NCBI GenBank assembly: GCA_030374805.1
Contig: JARGSG010000196.1
Span: 1 to 64,000, forward strand
DNA from: Gracilaria gracilis
Lineage: Eukaryota; Rhodophyta; Florideophyceae; Gracilariales; Gracilariaceae
Reading direction: 5' to 3'
Length of the DNA: 64,000 bases
This document shows positions 1 through 10,712 of this stretch, one piece after another; the stretch's first letter is position 1, and each line of letters begins with the position of its first letter. The notes under the pieces were generated by a model. It did not search any database. It saw nothing but the letters and a program-made list of their open reading frames with translations, and was not told the DNA's origin. Both the position numbers and the translations under genes were made by a program.

Positions 1-505
1 AAGAACTTCTTTAGGGACCCTGAGGGGTGATTGTACGAGACCAGTCGTGGTTACTCTCCTTAGAGGAGCCGTGAACCTACGTAGCAGTAACAACCATGGC
101 CCAGCCTCCGGGATGAAGACCACGTACTTCAAGAAGAAGATACGACTCAGGTGAGTTTTACTTAGTGGCTCCAGGGCGAGATCGCCCGAGAATATATACT
201 ATCTACTGTATCTAGGGCTGCGCACTCCCATGAGGGCTCTACACGTGGACAACCCAGTGTCAGGGTCCCAAAGTATCGCCCAGCGGGTGTGACGCCAAAT
301 ATTTGAACAAATATGCCACACGGCCTACTGTACACCTATTTCATAGGTTCTGTCACCGATTCACCTAACAGGTACGTCCCAACAATATTTCCAATTTCAC
401 CCGAAACGGGGTCCATATTCATAGTCTGGCACGTCAGGGCTCAATGGATAGAGCTCCATTATGAGAAACTTCATTGTGCCGACATCGGATTGCCATTGCT
501 CCACA
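1..505 (-). repeat. Partial LTR of the A family, minus strand, running off the window
   Basis: These bases are the reverse complement of the first ~505 bp of element A's 5' LTR (1654-2158), with scattered differences. In minus orientation the LTR would begin at about 505 (TGTGGAGCAATGG) and continue beyond the left edge. The bases just outside it (506-520) read GGAGCAGGAAGA on the minus strand, as a polypurine tract would, so this is probably the 3' LTR of an old minus-strand element. Confidence 0.8.
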
Positions 506-1649
506 TCTTCCTGCTCCTTTCTATACCCTTGCGGTTTCATCTTCGTCGCCTTTCTCCTGGGCCAGACGAACCGTCCTTAGGTCCACCAATCTTGGTGCCG
601 TTTCGAACGTTACCTTCAATGGGGGGCAAGTACAGGTCTCGAGATCCCATCTCTATATGGCCCTCTTGAACTTGCCTTAGACCTTGTAGGTACGCACTAT
701 CGGCGCAATTGGCTTGATTGGTGCGGAAAACTGCGGGATTCCTTGTGGCTGCGAGTAACCATATTCACCCCAGGGGTTTTCGCTTCCGCCATTTTTTCAG
801 AAACCCAAAGTTCTTGAACCACTCGATAGATATGCTCTCGGGCACCCGTTAAGAGGTATGTTTCAACCAATTTAGGTATGCGTTGAGGGAGCTCGTGCAC
901 GGCTCGATACCACAAGCGGGTAACGGCGGTCCATTTCCATGGAGGTCATAGCTTCATTAACCGTAGCGATAAGAAGAGCTTTCGCTCGATCCTCCAATTC
1001 GGCGCCAAAGGTTCCTCAACCGTTGTCGGCAATTCTTAATAGGTTCAGGAGCCAACGGAGGCTGAGTGGCCGTATCCTTGAGGCTCCGGCCCGAGGTTGC
1101 CGGAGCAGCTCCTCGGGATTATCCAGAATGGGTTTAGCTGCCGAATCCACAGCAGAACCCTTGTGGCTAGTGGCGCGCTAGAGTTACGAGTAATTTTTGT
1201 AGGTCTTTCCATAGTGACCAATAGTGGTATCCAATTGCTTTGCGAGTGTTCCTACGAAACCAAATAGGTGTGTGAACTTCCAGAATCGTTTCGAAAGTCT
1301 TCTGTTCACCTGTAAAGGTACGACAAAACCAGAAACTTTCAGGTCCGGAGACCAAAATGTCTTATAATACCGATAAAGTGTAGTGTGGGGTCCCGCCTGG
1401 TGGAGAGGTTGGAGCGCGCGAGAGCTCAACCTAAGGGGGGAAAAACACACAACCAATATGGTAGTATGGCACCTGAAACCGGCAGGGAAACGGTGGGGCA
1501 ACTAGTCTAGACCGTGTAAGTGTACGGTAGTAGACGTCGACGGCGGTAAAACCTGAATAGTAAAGGTACCAAGTGACCAAGAGGGTATAGTTACTGCCTA
1601 GTGGTGGCCTGACTTTTCAATACCCAAGGGGAAGGGCGAGGTGCACCGT
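506..1649 (-). mobile_element. Remnant internal region and 5' LTR piece of a minus-strand LTR element
   Basis: Read on the minus strand, an LTR-like piece at about 1649-1358 ends in TAAGACA. It is followed after 3 nt by TGGTCTCCGGACCT (1354-1341), which matches the primer-binding site class of the other LTR elements here. About 830 bp of internal sequence then leads to the polypurine-like run at 506-520. No reverse transcriptase or integrase is recognisable, so it is a deletion derivative or a small non-autonomous element. The LTR piece matches 13927-14205 in inverted orientation. It differs from element A's LTR end, so the two ends may belong to subfamilies with different U5 regions, or two elements may have recombined. 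Broken fossil. Confidence 0.5.
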
Positions 1650-1653
1650 AATA

Positions 1654-2649
1654 TGTGGAGCAATGGCAATCCGATGTCGGCACAATGAAGTTTCTCATAA
1701 TGGAGCTCTATCCATTGAGCCCTGACGTGCCAGACTATGAATATGGACCCCGTTTTGGGTGAAATTGAAAATATTGTTGGGACGTACCTTGTTAGGTGAA
1801 TCGGTGACAGAACCTATGAAATAGGTGTACAGTAGGGCCGTGTGGCATATTTGTCCAAATATTTGGCGTCACACCCGCTGGGCGGATACTTTGGCACCCT
1901 GACACTGGGTTTTCCACGTGTAGAGCCCTCATGGGAGTGCGCAGCCCTAGATACAGTAGATAGTATATATGCTCGGGCGATCTCGCCCTGGAGCCACTAA
2001 GTAAAACTCACCTGAGTCGTATCTTCTTCTTGAAGTACGTGGTCTTCATCCCGGAGGCTGGGCCATGGTTGTTACTGCGTACGTAGGTTCACGGCTCCTC
2101 TAAGGAGAGTAACCACGACTGGTCTCGGTACAATCACCCCTCAGGGTCCCTAAGGAAGTTCTTTACTACCAGTTTCTGGCTTGTTTCACTGATTACCCCA
2201 GTATCAGGTTGTATTTGTTGTCGCTCACCGAGGTACTGGATCTTTGTTTATTTCATCGTTTTCCAGGTGCAGGTCTCGCTTCCGGCTCTGTACAGAGTTA
2301 TATTTGGACACTCGTGTGTGTTTGTCTCGTTCCGCTATCGGCCCTGTTCCCGCCGTTGGCACGGGGCGTAGCTTCGCTCGTGTGGTTCTCCGTAGGAGCA
2401 TTACACCGTCTTACGGCACCGTTCGCTCCACTTCTGGACTCGTTCTCTCTTGATCCGTCGTCGGTTATTCCTCTCATGCCCACGCTGTTCTTTACCTCTG
2501 CAGGTTATTCCAGCACCGTCTCCGGTTTACACCCGGCTGCCACGCGGCACGCGCACGGGCAGAGGGCTCTACTTCTGAGTTCGCCCTTTTGTGGGAGCAA
2601 GACCCGGACACCCTGGTGGACACGTACCTTCTTTGGGGTTTGCTCTACA
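1654..2649 (+). repeat. Element A 5' LTR
   Basis: 996 bp, begins TGTGGAGCAA and ends TTGCTCTACA, near-perfect inverted termini of the TG...CA type. It pairs with the copy at 12664-13660. The primer site follows after three bases. Confidence 0.93.
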
Positions 2650-2652
2650 TTC

Positions 2653-2666
2653 TGGTCTCCCGACTT
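2653..2666 (+). promoter_or_regulatory. Element A primer-binding site
   Basis: TGGTCTCCCGACTT starts 3 nt after the LTR end. The leading TGG complements a tRNA CCA end, and the implied primer tail GGGAGACCA resembles eukaryotic tRNA-Tyr (established for yeast; inferred here). The same 14 bases occur in element E, and elements B and the remnant at 1341-1354 share TGGTCTCC. Confidence 0.75.
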
Positions 2667-2791
2667 AGAGTCTAGTGGACTAGAGCCTGAAAAAAAGTTT
2701 AAATGAAGTAGTACTCATAAGAGTTCGAAACTAGAAGTTTGTTGTTGTTTTTGAAGTTGTTTCCCCGCTTGGGTTTATTTCTGTCACTGGA

Positions 2792-4640
2792 ATGGGATCC
2801 GGAAAACGGCCAAGTCCGTCCAAGGCCCGTTCTGTCGGTTCTGGTCTATCCCCGCAAAAGCGGTCAGTTCCTGAACCGCTACCGGTGAAGGAGAAGAAAT
2901 CAAGGAGCCGGAAACAACCGTCGAAGACCTCTGATGCCCCAGTGGCCGGGCCCCCTTCCGTTCCTCTGGAAGGACCCTTATCCGCTGCTGCGGCAAGTGA
3001 CGCAGTATTATTGGAATTGGATACTCAAGTTCGCATGCTTGAGGCCCAGAGCGCGGTGAGAGCTAGCTCTCAAGCTGCACTCAAAAAAGAGGTCGAATTG
3101 CTTCGCGAGGAAGTGAAAGACGCTCAAATGAGAAATGTTTCGGGAGAAATCTAGCTCCTGAGACAGGAAATGAACTCAATTCTGGAGTGCTTTGGTTCCC
3201 CACAGGGTTTCGTGGATGGCTATTATCGGACAATGGAAGAGTTCCGTGCAACAACGGATCGAATTCACGCCCGTCTGGGTACCCTCGAAGCCATTATTAG
3301 GATGGATGAAGAAGTAGAAGTCCCACCACGGGAGAAGTCCGTCTTGAAAGATTTCGTTCATCACTCTGATAAGAAGAGCCATCGCAAGTCCTCAAAATAG
3401 TTTCGCCACCAGGTGGATTCGTCTGACTCTGACTCTGACAGCTCGTACAGCTCGTCATCGTCATCATCGTCGTCATCGTCCGCTGCCTCGGAAGGTAGTC
3501 GTAGTCGACACTCTCAATCGTCCCGTTCAAGGGCCACGTTTACCTCTCAAGGTGCAATTCGTACCGGGGAGAAGGGAACTAAGTGTCCTGGTGTTAAGGA
3601 GTTGAATCCTACGAATCCGCTTTATCGGAAGTTATTATCGTACCGTTATTATCGGTTACAGAAGTCCGAAGGGAAGAGAACCTCTAGAAGTACCGAAAAG
3701 GTGAGGGCGCACATCCGTAAGCTCAGCGTGACACTCAAGAATCGCGAGTGTACAAGAGAAGACCCCATCCGGGTGCTGGATTTCCTCTCTAGGTTCGTCC
3801 ATGAAGCCGATATCCTCGGAATGACGGAGGGACAGGCGTACGTTGCCTTCCCCTATTACCTGAAAGGTCAGGCTGAAGACCAGTTAAATTCCATCCTTGG
3901 AAAGTCTAGAGCCTCGGAAGGCGGCGTTACTTGCTGGCCCGAAGCGGTTCATTACCTCTTAAGGTCATACGCTACTGGTCATGTCATTCAGCAGGCTACG
4001 TCGGCCCTTAGGGAACTCAAGCAACATCCGGAAGAAACGGAATGGCTTATTCAACGCGCCTGAATAAGGCTTTCCACCGCTGTGGTAATGTTCATCCTTC
4101 ACAGGAGAGATGTCCGATGTTTGTCGATGGGTTAAATCCCGCGATTCGGGCACTTGTAGCCCGTTATCGGGAGGAGAATCGGAAGATAACCTATTTGGAA
4201 TTGGTACAGTACGCCCAGGCTGAAGGGGATACGCTCCGAGCTCGGCGTCCCTCCAAATCGAAGCCTCGTAAGGTACTGTTTGCCAACAATTCTGACTCTT
4301 CTCTGGCCCTTTCATATGGGAATGAAGCCAGTATGGACATGGATAATGTGAACCTCATAGGTAGTAATCCGAGTTCTATCGGCACTTCAATTGCCACCTC
4401 GGAATTGCCGCCAACCACGATGCCGTCTACAGAGTGCCATCCTGGCCCTGTATGCTCAGGACCGCCGAGTTCCGGCAGCACCGATATCCTATGGAGGTCG
4501 CATGATGAGGACAACTGGCCCAGGATGGAGGGATAGCACCCAGCAGGGTCGTGTTATAGCGCGTCCCACCGATGGTTCAATCGCAGTGATCTGCTACGAA
4601 TGTTATGAATTTGGTCATATCTCACCGCAGTGCACGGTCC
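2792..4640 (+). pseudogene. Element A gag region with CCHC zinc knuckle
   Basis: This region encodes the structural Gag protein that forms the particle and packages the element RNA. It starts with a basic, Ser/Pro-rich segment, continues through an acidic/serine tract and a conserved core (NPLYRKLLSYRYYRL; RASEGGVTCWPEAVHYLLR), and ends in a CCHC knuckle, CYECYEFGHISPQC, at 4592-4633. The core is closely shared with element B (49.7-50.9 kb), which supports the assignment. Broken fossil. Confidence 0.8.
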
Positions 4641-5019
4641 CGGCACGAGATAGGTTGAAGGTCGTCACTCAGTTCGAGTCTCTGACGCCCGAAGAACAGG
4701 CACGGGTCCCCAGAACATCCTATGAAGGCGCTAAGCATTCGTTGGTCCTTCAGGGAGCTGCTAGAACCATGCATGGTAACCCTGCCTTCGCGCAGAGTAA
4801 CTTTCAGGCTCAGCGTCGCGAACCGGTAAACGGGAATCAGGTAGGTCCCGCGGAGGGAAATCGCCCGCATCAGGCGGTTTTGGCTCCGAAAAACAAAGTA
4901 TGGGAGTCTCCCCAACGGGATGGGCGTCTTCCAAGTCGAAGCAGAAGACGCCCGAGGCGCCTCCGCTTCGCTTCCCGACTGTTACGATCCTATCAAAAAA
5001 AATGGCCCCCACCGACGTG

Positions 5020-8000
5020 GATTCGGAACACTTTTGTGTTCTTTGTCGACCGTGGATACGGGCCCGTAATCCCCGTCTCCCGGATAGAATCCTGGTCATG
5101 GCCAAGCGGAACTATAAAGTTGACGCCTATCTCGGCCTTTCAGAACATTTTATGGTTCGTCAGTTGTCGGTCCTAGACACAGGCGCTGCTCCTAACCTTA
5201 TTCACAGGAAACTGATACCGCCTGCTCTTCAGGAACGTGTTCTTTACGGTCCATCAATGGATATTTCGGATGCCAATAACAATCCGATTAGTACAGCTGG
5301 TTACATTTCGCTCCTGGTAAGATTAAGAAGGCACCTCGTGAAGGTAGATTTCGTCGTTTGCGATTCGCTAGCCGCACCAGTTATACTGGGTTGTGATTTC
5401 TGTGACAGGTTTGTGGAAAATATCCGTCCTCGGAAGCGTACCATAGAAATGGAAGACGGTTCAATAATTCCGATTGTCCGGGAGACCTCTGCGAGCCGCT
5501 ACGCGGAAACACGTACCGCTTCCGGTTGCACATCAGCCTACCAAAGGCGCAGTGACATCATCGAAGTTGCACGTACTCAAAATCGGTGCACCCTTCCGCC
5601 GGAGTCCCAGGTGTGGGTCGAAGTCGTCACCAAACATTTTGGTCTACACACAGTGCAGCCGTCACCGGCACTATATGAAGAGCGCCAGATCGCTTTGGCT
5701 AATGGAGTTGTAACGATTCAACCGGATGAAGCCCTTAAGGTCCTCGTCACCAATCTTGGCAAAACCAAACAATGGTTAACAAAGAACCAAGTAATTGGCA
5801 CGGTACTACCGCACCCCGCTGCAGTGATACCCACGAAGATTCCGATTGGAACCGTGTTTCGGTGTATCTGACCCCTAAGGAGGGGGAGGAGGCCGCCGAA
5901 TTCTCCGAATTACGGTATGAGTCGCTTGAAGCCGATACGAATGATACCCAGAAGAACTCGGGTTCAGACACCCAAGCACCTTTTAGGGATAAGCCGTTGC
6001 CACCTGGCACTGAACAGACGAACTCTGTTGAGGAGTTAATGAATCTCAATTTGGAGCACGTACCGGAGTCCCATCGGAAGAAGCTACGCGATATGCTTCG
6101 CGAGTTTACGGCCCCATGTGGGATGGTACTCTCGGAACAATTGGAGTCACAGAGCATTGCATCGATCTACTTCCGAACACTCGGCCCCATTGCGCAACAC
6201 CCTTACAGGGCAGGACCAAAAGCCCGAGAAGAGGAAAAATCTCAAGTCGAGAAGATGCTCCGAGCCGGCGTTATTGAGCCCGCTCAATCCCCTTTGGAGT
6301 CACCAGTTGTTTTGGTGCCGAAGCCGGATGGATCATGGAGATTTTGTATCGATTACCGAAAGTTATATGCGGTTACAGTGAAAGACGTATACCCGATTCC
6401 CCGTATGGACGAATATATCGATTCTCTAGGGAGCCCGAAAGTGTTTACCCACTTTAGATGCCAATTGGGGATACTGGCAAGTGCCCATAAGAGAAGAAGA
6501 TAAGAATAAGACGGCTTTCGTGTGCCATCAAGGCCTGTACCGTTTTCGGAGAATGCCCTTTGGGTTAACGAACGCCCCCGCAACGTTTCAGCCAGCGGTT
6601 GATATTCTCCTGGCTAGGTTCAAGTGGACCACCTGTTTGGTATACTTGGACGACGTCGTCGTCTTTTCCAATAACATGGAGGACCATCCTCACCCATGTA
6701 CGGGAAGTTATGACCGGTTTTACGGGACGCAGGGACTACCCTGAAGCTTAAAAAGTGCGAGTTTTTCACCAAAGCGGTTAAGTATCTTGGGCATACTACT
6801 CGCCCAGGTAAGCTCTCTATTGACGAGGTGCGGGTGAAATCCTTGAAAGAGGCAAACCACCCAAAAACTCAAACCGAGCTTCGATCCTTCTTAGGCCTGT
6901 GTAACGTTTACCGTCGTTTCGTGCCGAACTTTTCGGATATCGCTTCGCCGTTGAACAAACTCTTGATGAAAGGAAGACCAGTGGAATTGGAACCCTTTGG
7001 CGATGCGGAAGCCTCCGAATTTGCGGTACTAATTGAAGCTGTTACGTCGCCACCGGTCTTGGCCCTGCCGAAACCCGGCTTACCCTACGAGGTTGACACT
7101 GATGCGAGTGCGAACCAAGTTGGTTGTGCGTTGTTACAGGTAAAAGAGTCTGGCAAACGGCACCCTATTGGGTATTGGTCGAGATCACTGAATGTGCACG
7201 AACGGAATTACTTCGTCTCCGGAGAAGGAATGCCTTGCCGTTGTATGGGCCCCTCTCAACGGTGAGAACATACTTGATGGCGAACCCACTTTCGGGTACA
7301 CCACGGACCATTTCTTGCCTACGCTGGCTCATGGAAATTACCGAAACCGTCGGGACGACTGATGAGATGGAGACTCCGACTCTCGGAATTTGACTTTGAA
7401 GTAGTGTACAAGAAAGGCTCCTCGAACTTGCAGGCAGACGCTCTATCCCGTTTGGGCACGGCGGCAGACGCTGAAACCACCGAGTGCACGGAAGAGATTC
7501 CATGCTTTATGGTTGGTGACCTCGATGAGGGGAAGACAAAAAATCCTACGCGGATGATGTGTGTGACGATATTCTCGCCACAACAGACTGTAGAACCGGA
7601 TACCGGGTCATTTGTACCGATTTCGCCCGAGGAGATGATACGGGAAGCAGCAGATGGATCCCTTTTGTATACAGGTTAGGGCCCGTCTGAATGGTGGGTA
7701 TAGGATACCTTTCCAGGTGAATGACCAAGGCTACTTGGTGCGAACGGTTGAAACCAACCCACAAATGGTGGTACCTCACTCCTTACAGAGTCGCGTACTG
7801 CACTTGTCTCACTATGTAAAGTTGGGAGCCCACCCGGGAGGAAGGAAGCTTTATCTCACCTTAAGAAGAGACTTCTATTGGCCCGCAATGGCGTTGGACT
7901 GTTACGCAGTCCGCCGCTCCTGTCAGGCTTGTGCCAAGAATGACGTCAAATTAAGAAAGTACTCGAAGGAGTTAACGTTGTTTCCCGCACGGGCACCGCT

Positions 8001-8700
8001 GGAGTTCGTCGCCATTGACATTCTTGGAGAATTGATTAAGACATCTCGAGGGAACCGGTACCTACTGGTCATCACCGACAAATTCTCTAAATTGGTTAGA
8101 ACAGTGCCGCTCAAACGGATAACAGCAGCCGTTGTGACTCAAGCGTTTGTTACCCACTGGGTCTTTGTGTATGGCCCACCGGTACAGTTACTTTCCGATA
8201 ACGGCTCTCAATTCACCTCGAAGTTCTTTCAAGATGTGTGTAGGATCCTGGATATTAGGAATTTTTTCACTACGACTTATCATCCCCAAGCAAACGGACA
8301 AGTAGGGAGATTTAATCGAACCATCCTTGGTGCTTTGAGATCCTATGTGGCAGATCATACCAAGACGTGGGATCAGTTCATGGACGCTATCACGTATGCG
8401 TACAACACCCAGGTTCATCGGGTAACGAGACTTTCACCATTTGAGCTGGTACTGTCGAAGAGACCACCTTCTCTAGCCATCGAGGCGCAGCCAACTCTGG
8501 ATACGTTCCCATCACCGGGCTTGTACCGCGATGCGTGGAAAAAATGGCCCACCAAGCTGTTACCGGCAGCACGTGCCTCTACGGACAGGGCTCAGCTCGC
8601 CTACAAGCGCAACTTTGATAGCCGAATTCGGAAACCGTTGCCTAACCTACAGGTAGGAGATTATGTGTTCCTTCGTAAGGAGTATTACAACCCGGAGAAC
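5020..8700 (+). pseudogene. Element A pol region: protease, RT, RNase H, integrase
   Basis: The aspartic protease signature VLDTGAAPNLI lies near 5170. RT shows the PLESPVVLVPKPDGSWRFC block near 6290-6340 and YLDDVVVFS near 6640. RNase H opens with VDTDAS near 7090. Integrase shows an HHCC-type zinc domain (HLSHYVKLGAHPGG... CQACAKN) and the D,D,E core (VAIDILGEL, LSDNGSQFTS, PQANGQVGRFNRT) between about 7800 and 8320. Together these would process Gag-Pol, copy RNA to DNA and integrate it. Order and motifs are those of Ty3/gypsy. The region is broken. Confidence 0.9.
5874..5887 (+). promoter_or_regulatory. Internal polypurine-tract-like motif (protease-RT junction, element A)
   Basis: CCTAAGGAGGGGGA, nearly the same as the element's own polypurine tract at 12649-12663. 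It encodes PKEGE in the pol frame. Element B carries the corresponding motif at the corresponding place (47732-47745, minus strand). A second-primer role like a central polypurine tract is an inference. Confidence 0.45.
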
Positions 8701-9078
8701 GAATGCCGCCACAAGTTATCGCCGATTTCGGATGAACCCTACAAGGTTATTTTCATGTCTGGCGACACCGTCGTGCTGGAAATTAATAACCAACACGAAC
8801 TGATATCACGCGATTGCGTACACAGGGCACCGAGCCCGCTCCAAGAATTGATAACGCTACCGGAAACCGGAACTGGAGTACCTGCAATACAGAAAGGAAC
8901 GGAATCAAACGAGGACAGCGCGAACCGCCCGTCGATTCTCCCGCACCGGGAAAGGGGTTTATCGGACCTACTTGAGGTATCAGAGCTCGTCAAGGATAGC
9001 CCACTCTCTCGGGCTACACCTACGAACTCAACTCGAGTTCGACCCCCGGCTACGGTAATATGAGCCGCCGTATCGCAC

Positions 9079-9092
9079 CCTAAGGAGGGGGA
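9079..9092 (+). promoter_or_regulatory. Internal polypurine-tract-like motif (after integrase, element A)
   Basis: CCTAAGGAGGGGGA again, identical to the copy at 5874, just after the integrase core region. Element B has GCCTAAGGGGGA at the matching position (44521-44532, minus strand). Confidence 0.45.
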
Positions 9093-10084
9093 GGACTCAC
9101 GTAATGGATCTCAGGCTGCTCCGGCATCTGCTGGATTGGCTGACGTGCTTGAGCTCTCAAAGAGACAGGAGCCCGGATCGGGAATATCGCCGCTAACACA
9201 CACGCGTGTGGGATGCTCGGTCAAGGCGAATGTCAGTAGTGAAGACGAACTTACCCCTGTGGGGAAGACCACTGCTAGTGATGAGAACCCTCGTGGGCAA
9301 GCGTCCAAGCCGTTGGCTACTTCTACGTCTCGCTCGGAAGAGACGCAGAAGGCAAGACGTACCGAAATGACGGTTTCCGCCGACCCGTCAATGGGTCAGC
9401 GCAGCGATTAGCCCCATGGGAAGTGCCCACAGTAGGTGTGGTGAAGCGGAGGATCCTTGTGAATAAGGTCGTAGAGCCCGGTTCAGAAAGGGAAGTTTAT
9501 GAAAAGCATCGGAGAAGCCCTCTCAAAAGCATCGTGTGGCGCAGAAGCCCTCAGTAGGACAGCGCCGTGCACGGAAATCCCCACTCAGTGTGCAACGCCA
9601 CCGGATTGGCTAGCACTCTGCCACGTGGAGTAGTGCAAACTGTTCCGATTGGTCGGCACTCGTCAAGTGCGCGCGCATGCGACGCAATACAGCGCCGTGG
9701 CCCGGCCAATCCGCCACCCTGCACAGGGAGTGAGCAACGCAGTATCTCCGTCGCAACGGCTCTCCCGCGTCGAGAAGCAACTTCGCCTGGATCAGGAACG
9801 TCGTCGTTAGTTAAAGTTGATGCCCGCTGGGAAAAGATGTTAGTTCATCGGACTCCGGAAGTGAAGAGCTTCCACCGGAAGCCACTTTCGTGGAGATTGG
9901 CAGCCGGAAACGGAAGTTAGCCATTCCCCGTCGTGACGGTTAGCGCTCTCGTCAACGAGACACCCCCACCTCACCGAAGCCGGAAACCCGTTGTTACTTG
10001 CGTGTACCCGCTCGTGTTACGTAGAAAAGCAAAGCCCAATGTCGGGAACAACCAAAGAAACCGAAGACGTCGGGGTGTACCCAC

Positions 10085-10290
10085 AAAATTTCGTGGTCGA
10101 TCGTATCGTGAAGCACGGTGTTGCCCAGGACGGGGAAGTGATCTATCGCGTCCGTTGGTACGGCTATCCCCCAGAGCAGGACACTTGGGAGCCAATTGAG
10201 CACCTCCCGAGGTCCAAGATCATTGCGTATCACCGAAGAATCCGGTCCGCATTACCCCCAACTCTGGATAATGCCCAAGTGGGATAGAAC
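10085..10290 (+). pseudogene. Element A chromodomain
   Basis: The segment reads VVDRIVKHGVAQDGEVIYRV, then RWYGYPPEQDTWEPIEHLP, the chromodomain fold with its W-x-G-Y and DTWEP signatures. Chromodomains at the end of pol target chromoviruses to modified chromatin (established for the group). About 1 kb of poorly conserved sequence separates it from the integrase core. Element B carries a matching domain at about 43600-43430. Confidence 0.88.
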
Positions 10291-10712
10291 TCTCACCAAC
10301 ATGTGATAAATATGGTGTGCCGCTACGCGGTAGGTTGCGAGGAGCTCCAAGAAGAGAAGAGAAGACACCCAAAAGGTTGGTCTTATGTACAATATGAACA
10401 GAGAAAGAACGCACCGAATTGTCGGTTCATCGCCGTATAACGGAACTAAGAAGTAAGAAATAATGAAGTATCTAGGAAGATGTTGCCACGAATGGAAATG
10501 AAGTGCATCCTGGTTAGGAAATGAAGAAAGAAAAGGAAGGAAGTATGAAAGAAGCTCGAACACGAGAAAAATCCTACAGGAGGAGAGAAGTAATGCCAAG
10601 CTGTGGCCTAATTGGGTTTATCGTATCTGAGCGACAGAACTACACGCCCTCAGGCACCCTGCTCAGACTATTGGTGACCAGCGTTGTTTCCGGGAGCCGG
10701 CGTTGCAAGGCC

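Noticed and set aside
3413-3490. Serine/acidic run (repeated TCG/TCA codons) as a simple-sequence feature of its own
   Set aside because: It is part of the Gag linker; element B has an equivalent Ser/Asp tract at the same position.
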